In this document: piece by piece, positions 1 through 11,291 of the stretch
How the letters are laid out: every line of letters begins with the position of its first letter
Position numbering within the stretch: the first letter of the stretch is position 1
Assembly: GCF_964656455.1 (NCBI RefSeq)
Contig: NC_135721.1
Location: 83,060,754 to 83,124,753, forward strand
DNA from: Halichoerus grypus
Lineage: Eukaryota > Chordata > Mammalia > Carnivora > Phocidae
Direction of reading: 5' to 3'
Length of the DNA: 64,000 nucleotides
Translations under genes and position numbers: made by a program
The notes under the pieces: generated by a model
Databases searched by the model: none
What the model was told of the DNA's origin: nothing
Seen by the model: the letters and a program-made list of their open reading frames with translations, nothing else

Positions 1-3000
1 TGGGGCGGGAAACAAAGACCTACCTCCCGTCTGTCCCTCTCCCAAGACCCGTGGCAGTCATGTCCTCTACAAAGGGACTCCAGGGCAGATACCAGGGTCA
101 GTGCCCAGCAGGAAACCAGCAGTGACCTGGGGCAGAGCTGGCGTGGCATGGAGGAGAGCATCACGACAGACAGCTCCAGAGTAAACCTGGACCCACTCTG
201 CTTTCTCAAATACCTTAGCAGAAGATGTGTCGGCCAAGGTCTCGTCCGGAAAACTATTCTAAGTATTTCAAACAGAAGGAATGTATTACAGGAGATTGGT
301 GACAACACTGTTGGAAGGCTTAAGAAGACAAAGAAGAGGGATTTTGGAGGCATCAGGAAGGATGGAGTGATACCCAGAGACGAGAAGCAGTGAATGGCCG
401 GGGCTGATCAGCCCTGGAATCACCTGGAAGAGAAGCCTTGATTCTCTGACAAGATGCTCTGGACTGCTGGGGTCTGGAATCACCCACCTTTGCTAGCAAA
501 TGGTTAATGCTAGCAACTTCCAGCAACCACTAGCAATGGCCACCCTTGGGAGCCAGAAGCAGAAGACGTATATTCCTGCCGGTCTTCCACCAGGACCTCC
601 GAGGGGCAGATCCTGCCAGTGGCTGGACAATGCAGTGCACGCACTCCCAGGCCCCACAGAACAGAACAGAGACCCCAAGTACAGATGGAGGCTGAGGCGA
701 CCGGTAAGTAGCCAGCAAAGAAAGTGACCCTTGACCAGGGCCTGACGGACTCCTTGTTTGTACTAACCCTCAAGGCCTTCCAGAATCTTTCCCCTCCAAC
801 ATTTGTATTTTCTCTTTTCAATCCCTGCCCCTCCAGCCGACCAAACATCCCCACTGTGTCCTCTGGGATCCTTTCCCTCCCCAGCGCCCCTGTCCTTGCT
901 ATTTCCTGAGCGAGACCGCTGCTCAAGGTGCGTGAGTAAAAATCTTACCTGAGCTTTCAAATTCTGCTCATGCTGCTCCTATTCTGCCAAACTTCCTCTC
1001 GCTGCTCTTACCTGGACGCAGAAGTGTGCTGGTTAAAAGGAAAAAAAAAAAAAAAGGAGAAAGAAGCAACAGCCCTGAATTATAGCCACTGCTCATTTCC
1101 ATGGTATAAACACTCTCACTGGAGCTGTTGCTACCCAACTTGGGTGAGCATGTACCCGCGGACCCGGTGCCCCATACTCCCAAGGGGCAGTGTGTCTGTC
1201 TGGTGAAATTCCTTAACCATCCACGGAGCCTGTCCCACAGCACTCACCACTTGCTACCAGGAATTACAGTTGTTTCTGCGCATGTCTTCACTCTCCCGCC
1301 AAAAAGCATCCTGGCCTAGGGGAAAGGCATGGGCTAAAACCCCATTCCCAGGCTGCCAGCTACTGCCTAAACTCTTGGGGCTTCCGTCCCTCCTCTATTA
1401 AACTCAGCCACAGCAACAGCACCCCTGTACCACAGGGCTGTTACAGGACTTACAAGAGCCCACATGTCAAAGTACCTGGCGTAACAGTCTCTGGCCTGTG
1501 ATAGAGGTGTAATGAATGTTGTTTCCTGCCCTTCTTAGATTTTTAGCACTCCAGGACAGGAGCCATATTATGATTTTGCTTTTAGTTACCCCTTGGAACT
1601 AGTAACTGCTCAAAAATATTCTTGTTAACATATCCATAGGAAGAATGAAGTCCTTGATAGCAAGGGCAAGGTGCGGGTGGGGACGTGAGCCTAGACCTGT
1701 TGGGGGAAGTAGAGGTGGGCCGGTTGGAAAAAGACAAGGGGAAACAGAGAAGAGGGGCAGAGGGAATGACAGACCCAAGCCCACGGTTTCCCTGATGAGT
1801 TTGGAGGGCCTCTTTGGCACGTCCTTTCCCTTGTGTCTTTGCACTTCCACTGGGCACAATGTGTACTATCACCTACTCCCCAATTCTGGCTTTGGTTGGG
1901 CTGGAAATCAGGGTCCCAGGCCACCAACAGCTTTCTTGATGGTAATGATGGCAGCAGCAGGATTTTACCTGCAGCAGCTGATGACATTTCCAAATACTTA
2001 CTCCGGTGGGGCAGGAGAATGTGGCAATGGTATACAGTGGCAGAGAAAATGCTCAACTAGGAATGTGATTCAGTTTTGTAGAGAAATAGCGTGTATTTCA
2101 CAATGCGGCCCTGTTTGAATTGGTGGATACCTATCAACTAAACCCTGCCTACTAACCAAATATGCTTGAAATCTACTCACAGCTCCAATCTGATTTTCCC
2201 AGTAGGGCGAGTGTCAACAAAATCTTTTCTCACATCTCTGCTCCTCACCTTTAATCTAAAAATCACAGTATCCTAAAATCAGAGGAGCCCAGAGCCCTGC
2301 CTGCTCTAGGCGCTTCAGTGCAAAGTCATAGATGGAACCCAAACCCAGAATGTTAATGACAGGTAAACTAAGATTCACAGGCAAAAAGTGATTTGTTCCA
2401 GGCTCACAGGTGGGCTCTAGAAACCCTGCCACTGTGGGAACCTAGGCTTCTGGCTCCCACGGTAGGGCTCTCTCTGCCTCCAAAGGAAGTAAAGGAAGTG
2501 TCACCCAGCAGCTTCCTTTGATACTTCAGACTGGGATCTGGGCTTCTTGAAAGTAGTCCACTCAATTTGTGGGCAGCATGACAGCAGGATGGCTCTTCCC
2601 ATGGCAAAACTGCTCAGCATGTTTCCTCCCATTCAGTGATTCTCAGCAAGTTACTGGGGGAGCCCAGGGATGGGGGGAAGGTTGTATTTGAATCACACAA
2701 TCACAGCATTTGCTCTGTGTAGTTTCAAGGCTGTAACATATGACTGCTTTGATTTATTGCTAGTTGTTTATTATTCTTGGAGATTTCTAATAAAGCTAAC
2801 ACAAAGTATTTGATTTTGGCAAAATGGCCTGGCATTCCAAGGACGCTGCTGGCTCCTCTGATTTCTCCCTGTGGCTGAGTATCAGCACTTCTAGCCAGTA
2901 GCTCCCCAACATTTTCTGGGTCTCATCTGACTTGGCATCACAGGTCTGTGCGTACCATCTTTTCTTCTCTGCCGGGGCCAGCTGTCTGCGGCTCCGATGA

Positions 3001-3530
3001 CGAGCCTCGGGTATCTGTGTACCCTATTACACACCTCCTTGTTTGTAGCTGGCATTCAATAAATGCTTATGGAATAAATACATTCAGCCACCACACACGT
3101 AATCTGTACACCACCGCAGTTCACCTCCCTAACTACTTGACTATATATACACTCAACAAAAAGCTTGGAATGAAACACATGTGCTGACATGTTCAGTGTT
3201 TTTCTAGAGGCAGAGACAAAGCGCGGTTTCATTCCTTCCTTTTCCTGGTTTGTCCTTATACCACCAGCATTACGTTTTCATAATAATAACAAACTATTTT
3301 TAGAAGAAAGACATCCCAGTCCATCATAGCAGTGAAAAAAGCAACGCATCGGTTTGACTTTAGCACTGTTTAGAGGATTAATAATTTTCGCTGCCGCTAT
3401 TGTTACTGAAGACAGCCCACAGAACTAGTCAACTTTCTGAAAGAGGCGTTCTAAGGACTTCAAAGACATGGCTAAATTTAGCATAAATATTTCTTTTCAT
3501 CGCCACATATGACTGCCCACCGCTTGCCAC
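1..3530. other. Upstream flank of UXS1, non-coding
   Basis: No coding exon or RNA gene is recognisable here on either strand; the open frames are short and none resembles a protein family I know. What can be seen are weak ancient repeat remnants: a MIR-like stretch near 1322-1521, an L2-like tail near 1538-1628 and a MIR/L2-type tail near 2985-3085 (GGCATTCAATAAATGC). An A15 run lies near 1040. Base composition is ordinary until about 3530, where CpG density rises sharply into the promoter island. No divergent partner gene could be supported. Confidence 0.6.
1322..1521 (+). repeat. MIR SINE remnant
   Basis: The order of segments matches the MIR core and 3' part: a pyrimidine-rich stretch, then CCTCTATTAAACT, CACAGGGCTGTTACAGGA, a segment resembling 'agtgcctggc', and a final GTAATGAATGTTG. 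It is strongly diverged, as expected for a MIR copy that predates placental radiation. The assignment is by eye. Confidence 0.5.
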
Positions 3531-3640
3531 CCGCTGGGCCGGCTTCGGAAACCCAGCGACCGCGATCCCGCCCTCGGGTAGGGAACGCACCTCTTAGGTA
3601 CAGAATCCCAGCTGCACCTCCGGGGAAAACATGCCGGCTC

Positions 3641-3650
3641 GCGCATGCGC
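3641..3650. promoter_or_regulatory. UXS1: NRF1 site (perfect palindrome)
   Basis: GCGCATGCGC is the exact palindromic consensus for the NRF1 dimer. It lies about 375 bp upstream of the UXS1 AUG at the edge of the GC-box cluster. A second, one-mismatch copy, GCGCGTGCGC, sits at 3799-3808. NRF1 sites of this kind are typical of CpG-island housekeeping promoters. Occupancy is inferred from sequence only. Confidence 0.7.
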
Positions 3651-3652
3651 CG

Positions 3653-3880
3653 CGCCCCGCCCCGCCCCGCCCCGCCCCCGGCTCGCCGCCACATTCTTCG
3701 AAAACTGAGTTAGCAGCCGCAATTGCGCCTGCGGGGAGAGGGGGCGGAGGGGCGGGGCGTTGGGAGGGCGAGGGAGGAGGCGGGGCGGAGGCGGAGTCGC
3801 GCGTGCGCGGTGGTGCCACCAGCAGGAAACCCGGCGCGCGGGGGCGGGACCGCGCGGGCCGGGGGCAGGGGGCGGGGCTC
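3653..3880. promoter_or_regulatory. UXS1: GC-box (Sp/KLF) cluster, core promoter
   Basis: A run of overlapping CCCCGCC boxes occupies about 3653-3680. GGGGCGGG-type boxes on the other strand follow near 3734-3758, 3779-3792, 3842-3848 and 3870-3877. With no TATA or strong initiator visible, the transcription start is expected somewhere in or just downstream of this block. I cannot place it from sequence, so the length of the 5' UTR is unknown. The G-runs also have G-quadruplex potential. Confidence 0.7.
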
Positions 3881-3886
3881 TCCGGG

Positions 3887-3892
3887 GCCGCC

Positions 3893-3924
<32 letters not shown>

Positions 3925-3952
3925 CGCCGCCGCCGCCGCTGCTGCCGCCGCC
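3887..3952 (+). repeat. UXS1: GCC/GCT trinucleotide repeat, probable 5' UTR
   Basis: Twenty-two consecutive triplets: (GCC)4 GCT (GCC)6 GCT (GCC)5 (GCT)2 (GCC)3. The GCT interruptions limit the longest pure run to six units. The tract ends 73 bp before the UXS1 AUG, so it is probably transcribed as 5' UTR. It is one base out of register with the AUG frame. In the AUG frame it therefore reads as CCG/CTG-type codons (Pro with a few Leu), and in the GCC frame as alanine. Length polymorphism is likely for such a tract. Confidence 0.95.
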
Positions 3953-4025
3953 GTCCCAGCCGCCGCGCATTGTGCAGCAGGCGGCCCCCGCGCGGCAGGG
4001 CCCTGGACCCGCGCGGCTCCTGGGG

Positions 4026-4119
4026 ATGGTGAGCAAGGCGCTCCTGCGCCTCGTGTCTGCCGTCAACCGTAGGAGGATGAAGCTGCTGCTGGGCATCGCG
4101 CTGCTCGCCTACGTAGCCT
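4026..4119 (+). CDS. UXS1: UXS1 exon 1 coding part (codons 1-31 plus 1 nt)
   Basis: UDP-glucuronate decarboxylase 1 turns UDP-glucuronate into UDP-xylose in the ER/Golgi lumen. UDP-xylose is the donor for the xylose that primes glycosaminoglycan chains on proteoglycans. This exon begins MVSKALLRLVSAVNRRR, a basic cytosolic tail, followed by the hydrophobic stretch MKLLLGIALLAYVA that starts the type II signal anchor. It matches the vertebrate UXS1 N terminus as I know it. The AUG has a strong context (G at -3, G at +4). A second in-frame AUG, codon 18 at 4077 with A at -3, could give a shorter form that keeps the anchor. The exon ends in T, followed by donor GTGAGT at 4120; codon 32 (Ser) is completed by CT at the start of exon 2. 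Exon 1 must extend upstream as 5' UTR. Confidence 0.97.
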
Positions 4120-5429
4120 GTGAGTTCGCGCCGGGGCCGGCAGGGAGCCCCATTCATTCCCGGGCGCCGCGGTGGCGGGGCCGGGTGCCGGCGGGCTGCG
4201 TGCGGCCCCGGAGCGGCCCTGTTGTCCGGTCTCCCGTCCCGCACCGGGCGGGACCTGCGCTCCCTGCTTTCACCCCTTTTCGGGGGTTGCGGACCGGTCT
4301 CCCCCTTTCCGCTCTTGTGGCAGGGCGGCTGGCCAACTTGGGCGCAGACCCTCCAGCGCTTAGGCCCCGGCGCGGAGACCGGGCGGCCGGGCGGAGGGGT
4401 TCTTGCCCCGGGGCTCTGGGACAGCCGGGCCCCCGCGCGGCGAGACGCCTCCGGCCTCCGCCGACCTCGCGCGCGCGGCCCCAGCCCGCTGCCTCCGTCC
4501 CCCCCTCCCCGACGCGTGGGACTGCTGTCCACGTCGCCCCGGCAGCCGGTGAGGGTCCAGCCGGCGATTCCCGAGCGTGCCGCGCGAGGACACCCTGGGA
4601 ACAGCCGCGGCCGTGCCGCCGTGTTGGTTAAGTAGGATAAAAATACTGTTGCTGTTGGCAGAGCCCTCGCTTCGACTGTTTGCTCCGCAGGAAAATTACT
4701 CAGCATTTAACTACTGGGGAGCCAAGTGTTGCTGGCCCCCGCCGGCCGGTGGCCGCGCCCAGATGTCCGGGTGCGCGGGGTCCCCGGGGCGCGGCGGGTC
4801 GGCCCCGTGGGGAGGCGCAGCGCAGGGAGACCCAGGGCGGCGCTTTGCTGTGTACGGTGTGTACGGTTCTCGTCTCAGTCATGACTCCCAGCCTCTGCCT
4901 GAGATAGGGCAGGAGGGGCAGTTCGCAGGCAGGTGGTAGACCCTTGTCTTCTTAGAGGCGGAAACTGTCCTTTGCTTGCTTGCTTTTTTTTTTTTTTTAA
5001 AGATCTACTCGATGGGAGTATATTTTAATTGTTGCTATTAATAGTTTACCAACTACCACAGTTGGACTAGAAATAGCTCCCAGTGTGAGCTCCGTTTGAA
5101 TCCTAGCCACCAGACAGATACACTCTTAAATGAAACAACCTGCTAACCGGTTTAGTTACCAAGATCTGATTCCAGAGGTGACAGGGGACTTGAGAAAGTG
5201 ACTTCAATTGAGCTCTAGGAGGACATGTGTTATTCAGACCCAGGCTGTCCAGCATAGCCCTGCTCTTCCAGGAGGTGGAGCAGAGAAAGCTCCAGCAGGG
5301 CTCTTAGATCCTAGACAGTTTCAAGCGGGGGATGGGAGTTAGATGTGAGTAGTTTGAAAGGGAGAAAGCTACCCTTAAGTGTTGTGGTCAATCTTGAGTA
5401 AGAAAGCTGACCAGGGGAAAGATCACTTA

Positions 5430-5660
5430 AAATTGCATAATTATTGTTATGAAATAATAATACCTAAATTTGCTGAGTGTTTACATGTATGTGCAGGCAT
5501 GAGTCTCATTGGCTTATTTAATTATCTCAACAATCTTAGGAAATACTATGGTTATTCCCGTTTTAGAGGTGAGGAAATTAAGACCAAGAGAAATTAGTAA
5601 CATTTATGGATGATTACACAGATGACAAACGATAGAGAGCCAAGTTTTGAACCCAAAAAA
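5430..5660 (-). repeat. MIR SINE remnant
   Basis: The stretch contains the reverse-orientation MIR signature: TTATTCCCGTTTTAGAGG, GAGGAAATTAAGACCAAGAG and AAGTTTTGAACCCA in order. These correspond to the complement of the MIR core (CTCATCTGTAAAATGGG) and its 5' tRNA-like part. It is diverged and ancient. Confidence 0.65.
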
Positions 5661-5885
5661 GGCCAGGGATGTGGGGGTAGAACCCAGGTCTGCATCAGGC
5701 TCAGTGTTGATTATAGGGCTTCTAAAGTTAGACAGAGGTGTTTAGAATTAATAAAAGGGGATCTAGGGAGCCATGGGAAGTTGTTCACCATCCATTCCAC
5801 TGGGAAATCTTGCCAAGTCCTTACCGTTGTCTGTGACCGTGCTTGGTGCCAGGGGACACCGGGAAGTGCCATCTTGGCGCTTAGA

Positions 5886-6054
5886 GCAGTAGTTCTCAAA
5901 CTGGAGTGTGCATCAGAATCGCCTCGAGGGTTTTCAAAACACAGATTTTTGCCTCCCACCTCAAGTTGTTGATTGAGTAGGTCTGGGATGTGCATTTCTC
6001 ATAGCTTCCCCTGGGAAGCTGTTGCTGTGGCCTGGGGACCACTGGTCTAGAAGG
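5886..6054. mobile_element. MER5A-type hAT-Charlie DNA transposon remnant
   Basis: It begins GCAGTAGTTCTCAAACTGGA and contains GTGCATCAGAATCGCCT, GAGTAGGTCTGGGATG and GGGGACCACTGGTCTAGAA. This is the characteristic order of the short non-autonomous MER5A element. It has no coding capacity. The terminal inverted repeats (CAGTGGTTCTCAAA type) are recognisable but eroded. Confidence 0.75.
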
Positions 6055-6104
6055 TAAAGTGGCCAAGAATTAGATAATCATCCCAATGAGGGTTAATTTA
6101 CAAA

Positions 6105-6470
6105 CTGGTATGAAGGAGAGGAATGCATGAGAGCTTATGACAGGGACTCCTGAATTAGAGGAATCAGGGACATTTGTTTCCATGAGGAGTTGAGGCTCGA
6201 GCTAAGAATTGAAGGATGTGTAGAATCAGGAGGCCTAGGAGGGAATGTGTTCCAGAAGGAACAGCATGTGCAGAGGTCCTGTGGCAGCCAAGAACAGGGA
6301 GTGCTATAGGAATGCAAAGAAGGGTGGTGTTCTTGGAGCGTAAAAACAAGGTACAGTGATGAGGCTGGTCAGCAGACAGGGGCCAGAGTGGGCCAGCTTG
6401 GGAGAGGCCTTGGGCCAGCTTATAAAATCTGTGATTTTAGTTTTGAGGGGCTCAAGAATAGGGTGGATCA
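6105..6470 (+). repeat. L2-like LINE 3' fragment
   Basis: Segments such as GGGAATGTGTTCCAGAAGGA, AGCATGTGCAGAGGTCCTG and GGCCAGCTTATAAAATCTG follow the order seen in L2-type 3' regions. The copy is non-coding and old. Another stretch with the same theme is visible near 26400-26450. Confidence 0.5.
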
Positions 6471-8149
6471 GTGTTGCTAATGAGCAGGGATGGTATGCCT
6501 GAGACAGTGCGGAGGGGTGGTGGTGGGGTGCAGGGGGAACGTTACCGGGCTCCTGATTGGTAGTGTCCAAGGACACTGAAAATATAAGTCAACAGGGAAC
6601 CCATTGACAATCTTGCCCTTCCTGTTAGGAGTGAAATCTCTTTGAAAAAACTGTCCACACTCCCACTTAACACACACCCTCAGTCCCCGTTCTGGAAGTG
6701 CACTGCCTGTTTCTCTCTCAAGTTCTGCTAGTCTTTCTCCTTCCACTTGGATCTTTCTCAACAGGTTTTTTTTTTTTTGCCTACTTGGGCCAGAGTCTCC
6801 CTTCCTACTCTCAGTGAACATTCTGGACCATGCTTAGGGGAGTGAGCCCGTGCCACCTTGCACTGCACACGCCTGTGTTTTCTTCTCAATAAAATTCCCA
6901 ATCCTTGAGGACAGGGATTGTCTCTTAAGTGTTTCAGCCCTGGTAGCTCTTGGCTCTTTGGAAGAACTCCGAGGTCTGATTGAAAATAATGCCTACTTAC
7001 TAGGCAGAGGCTCCCCAGGCAGAGGCTCAGCTGGAATTACCTGTCGTGTTTTTTAACATGCAAATAGTTTGAAAAGTCAATAGCCTCTGCAGGGTTTGTT
7101 AGGCAAAACAGAGTCCCTTCCTCTATTTTCCCCCACCCAGAGGCAAGCACTTAACTTCTGTTCGCTGATTTTGATATTTGTCTTTGTGCCATAGAATGAT
7201 ATGCTTGCTGATTTGTCATTTGTAGGTATTACCTAGTGACTTTATTCTTTGGAAGATGATTGTTTATTCTCTTAACCTGCCCACCCCCCCCCCCACCATG
7301 TTCACCATCGCCAGTGTAGATGTGGTGTAATTTTGAGATAAACATTTAGAATACATGTGTATGACTAAATGCTGTTCTGATTGCTAGTGAGGAATGCTGT
7401 GTGTGACTTTTTGTTTTCCCTGGAGCTAATCATTGACTTTTCTTTTCTTTCTTTTTTTTTTTTTAATTTTCTATGTACTATTTCTGATTCAACTCCAAAT
7501 GCTTTGTCAATTGTTTGCGTCTTTCCCCAAGATGTTCAGGAGCAGCAGGACCTCTTGACGGGGTGCCTTCCTGAAGAAGGGCCCCCAGAGCCTTCAAACC
7601 TGCACTGCCCATCACAGATGCCCTGTCCCCTGACTTCCCCTTGCTTATTTCACACTTCTTTCACTTGGACGTGCATTGAAGGAGAATCTTGAGACCATCT
7701 AAGTGTCTTTCTTCACCTTTACTTGATAGATTGATAATGTTGAATTCTAGAAAAAGATTCCTTCAGAACTTTTCAGGAATTGTTCCTTTACTTTCTGGTT
7801 TCTAGTGTTGACAAGTTGTTTCAGGTCCGTCACTTTCCATGGGACTTGTGTTTTCCTTCTGGAAGATTGCAGGATCTTCTTTTGGCCCATGATAGTCATC
7901 GTTGACCACCTATTTCCAGCTTTCTGTCCCCTGGCCTTTTCCTTACTCCCAGACCTGGGCGGCCTCCTGCAGTCACCGTGCCCAGGAGTGGAGGCGGGGA
8001 CCCTGCTTCACTTCGGGGCCCAGTGAGTAGTCATGAACGTTTCCTCCCCTCTGGTTTGATAACCGGCATCATTCAAGGTGATGGTGCTCAGTGCACAGCC
8101 CCCCACTCCCTTAGAGTGACATAAACTTGAAGAATGCATCTTTGTTTTT

Positions 8150-8356
8150 TTTTTGTTTTGTTTTTTTTTAAAGATTTTATTTATTTGACACAGAGAGAGA
8201 GACAGCTAGAGAGGGAATACAAGCAGGGGGAGCAGGAGAGGGAGAAGCAGGCTCCTGGCTGAGCAGGGGGCCCGATGCGGGGCTCAATTCCAGGACCCTG
8301 GGATCGTGACCTGAGCCGAAGGCAGACGCTTAACCGCTGAGCCACCCAGGTGCCCC
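8150..8356 (-). mobile_element. Can-SINE (tRNA-Lys-derived), antisense
   Basis: On the minus strand it begins GGGGCACCTGGGTGGCTCAG, with Pol III A-box (GGCTCAGCGG) and B-box-like elements, and ends in an A-rich tail that appears here as the T-rich left edge. A 15-bp TSD, TGCATCTTTGTTTTT, flanks it at 8135-8149 and 8357-8371. The perfect TSD indicates a fairly recent insertion. Confidence 0.95.
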
Positions 8357-10884
8357 TGCATCTTTGTTTTTAAGCGTCCTAGGGTCTGGGTCTGCTCGTT
8401 GCTGCAGCTCAGCAGAGCCTGCCCTGACCCACCTGTCCCCTGTGGTCTGAGGTGCACGAGGCCCACCTTGCATGCCTCTGTGCCCTGTGTGCTGGGTACT
8501 GCAGAGCCCCCTGGTAATCCAGAAAATCTTCCGTTTCAGTTCTGGGGATTTTCTTAAATTATTCTTTGGTTGTTTCCTTTCCTTTGTTCTGTGTTTTCTC
8601 TCTCTGGAATATTATTATGCTGATGTAGTATTGCCTATTCTAGTCCTTTTATTTACTATTTTCCCCCTATTTTAAAAGTTTTGCTCTACTTTTTGGAAAC
8701 TTCCGCTTTGTATTTAACGCTTCTAGTGATTTTTAAAAATTTTTAGTTTTGCTATCGTTTTTCCATTTATAAGAGTTCTTTTTTTCTCTGGATTAAAAAA
8801 CAAAACTAAAATGTGGTCTTCATTTCATGGTTGTATTCTCTTCTTGGAAATTTTGTTTGCTCTTTCTCACTGAAGAGTCTCTTCCCTCCAGGTCCCTTCC
8901 CACTTTTCTTGTGCAAGGCTTTCCTTGGCATTCTGGTGGCCCTAGGTTTTCTGCTCCTGTTTGGGAAGAGTACCATAGGTCTGTCCTCTGGTCTCTGAGC
9001 TCTGGTGACAAGGCTCTGCCAGGCTTCTGCCGGACGGGGAGCCTCGGCTGCCTGCATCTGGGGGCCCAGTGGGTACAGGGCTTCCTGTCTGAGCAGTACT
9101 TTGATCATCGTTCCAGGTGGACCTGGCTCCCCAGTCCGAGACCCCCTCCCCAGAGATGGGACTGCCCGCCCATCTTTTGCCAGGCCGGGGAGTGGAGTTG
9201 CCACTCGTCCTGTTGTTTAGACAAATTTGAAAGTCAGACCCTCTGTCTCAGTGGCTTTGTCACCCCATTTCCAGATGCACCAGGCATGACCATTCCTGAC
9301 CCCCCCCGGGGTGTGGCCCGGCCTTCCCCACTGCCTGCCTCTGCTAGCCTCGTTCTGTTACCCTTTACCCATCTACCTAGGCTCAGACCTTAAGCAAGAA
9401 TGAAAAAGAAGTCTACCTGCTGATGTTGTGAGTTTAGGAGCCATTATTTTTACCTTCAGCTCTTGAAATCTAGAGTTGTGATGTCCAGTAATATTCACTT
9501 AATTTTTGGTGTATTGTGGATCTTGCGGTAGTGACACTGCATTTGTGGTACCTTTCTATCCTGTTGCTCTTATTCCACTGAGGAGGAAAGCTACTGAATG
9601 AAATCCTGAAAACCATATAGAAACATGTTGCTTGCATTTATGGGAACAGACGTCAACCTTGTCTGAGTTGGGCTTCCCTTAGAATACTTTTGCCCTTAAG
9701 CTGACCAGCCCCACGTGGCTAAGGGACTGTCCTCGTGAATTCCTCAGTAAACATCCACTGGCCTGCTGCCAGGGAGACACAGGGAGTTGGCGTCGTGATG
9801 CCAGCAGGCTCCAGGGAGAAGAGGTAGGGGAAAAACAAGCAAACAGTCCAGGTGCTGGTTCCAGATTCACCTGAGTGTGACGATCAGCTCGCGCTTGTTA
9901 AATGCAGGTTCTCAGGATCCTCCTGATCCCCACCAGGCAGGGGCCTGGGAATCTTCCTCCCACCCCTCCTTGGGGGTTGGGGAGGGGCACCTTGAAATTG
10001 TGTTGGGCGCTCATTATTTTGAGAATTTCCACACCTATTTTCTATTCTTTCTGTTGAAAGAATAATCGACAAACACCCAAATCCTCCTCTGCCCATATTT
10101 ACCAGCTGTTCTTTTTTTCCACATTTGTTCTTTCTCTCTGTTTTAATGTATACATTTTTTTGGTTGAAATATTTGAAAGTTGCAGACATAATATTATTTT
10201 ACCTTTAAATACTTTAACGTAGATCTTCTAAGACTAAAAGCATCTTCTATATAATCTCATACCCTGAAAATTAACATAAATAACATTGTCTAACATACAG
10301 TCCGTGTTTGAATTCCCCCAGCTGTACCATCCACGTCTTTGATACCCTTTTCTGGGTTTTTGTTTTGTTTTGTTTTGTTTTAACTCTAGGATTAGTCAGG
10401 GTTTATATGCTGCATTTATTTGGCTGTTAGATCTCTAACTTTTTTTGATTTTTCATAACACTTACCTTTTAAAAAAGCGCAGGCCAGTTGTCCTGTTAAA
10501 CGTCTTGAATTCTGGATTTATCTGATTGTTTCCTTACAATTAAATTTGGCTGGACATTTTTTATAATAGTGCTTGTTGATTTGCATTCCGTCAGGGTGGT
10601 TGCACCCTTCATCATATGTTGGATGCCTGGAAGGGCTGGCCATCACCGCACTTCATTTTAAAGGTGCCTTTTCCCTGTACACAGTCCCCGGGGTGATTCT
10701 TGGAAACCCTGAGTATCTTCTTGTCTGGCCCATGCATTTAGCGGCCATTGGTGGTCCTTGCCTGGATCAGTTTTTACTTTGGGAAATCCAAAATGGTGAT
10801 TTTCTGATTCTGTAAGCCCTTCTGTGTTTATAAACTTGTGTTGTTCTGGAAAGAACTTGCCTCCCTCGTTCATTTCTCACTCTC

Positions 10885-11291
10885 TATGGTAGTTTCCTGT
10901 GCCTGCTGTAAGAAATTGCGACAAACTAGGTGGCTTTCATATAGGAGAAGTTTATTATCTCACAGTTTGGAGGCCAGCAGTCTGAAATCAATGTGCTTGC
11001 AAGGCCGCTCTCCCTCTGAAGGCTCCTTCAAGGCTCCAGATGTTTTGGCCTGTGGATGCATCCCGCCATCTGCCTCTGTGGGTGGTCACATTGTCTCCTG
11101 TCTGTCACATCTCTTCTGTGCCCCGTATGAGGACACTTGGCACTGGATTTAGGGCCCAACTGGATAATCTAGAGTGATCTTTGGTCTCAAGATCCTTACT
11201 TATATCATACCAAGTAAGATCACATTCAAGGTTCTAGGGATTAGGATATGGACATATTTTGGGGGAGGGGGCCACCAATCAGTTCACCCCT
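10885..11291 (-). mobile_element. MLT1-type MaLR LTR, antisense
   Basis: Read on + it runs TGGTAGTTTCCTGTGCCTGC, TTTATTATCTCACAGTTTGG, GGATTTAGGGCCCAACTGGA and GATCACATTCAAGGTTCTAG. This is the complement of an MLT1 solo LTR (ERVL-MaLR). Related copies lie at 45458-45841 (same orientation) and 55413-55848 (opposite). There are no internal retroviral genes. Confidence 0.8.

Larger units (their letters stand above)
3530..4640. promoter_or_regulatory. UXS1: CpG island over UXS1 promoter, exon 1 and start of intron 1
   Basis: G+C and CpG density rise abruptly at about 3530 and fall away after about 4640, in contrast to AT-rich flanks. The island covers the proximal promoter, the whole coding part of exon 1 and about 500 bp of intron 1. 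There is no TATA box at a plausible distance from the start codon. This is the usual architecture of a broadly expressed gene with dispersed transcription starts. Long open frames inside the island on both strands are a by-product of the scarcity of AT-rich stop codons. Confidence 0.9.

Noticed and set aside
1..3530. Possible divergent gene sharing the CpG-island promoter
   Set aside because: No minus-strand exon with splice sites or recognisable protein could be found in the available upstream sequence; a non-coding transcript cannot be excluded.
3509..4072. 187-residue + strand frame with a poly-alanine run over the promoter and exon 1
   Set aside because: It arises from the GCC repeat in a CpG island poor in stop codons, is out of frame with UXS1 and would need a transcription start upstream of the GC boxes.
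3594..4706. 370-residue minus-strand frame opposite exon 1
   Set aside because: Composition artefact of the CpG island: Arg/Pro/Gly-rich, no recognisable domain, and the conserved protein is on the other strand.
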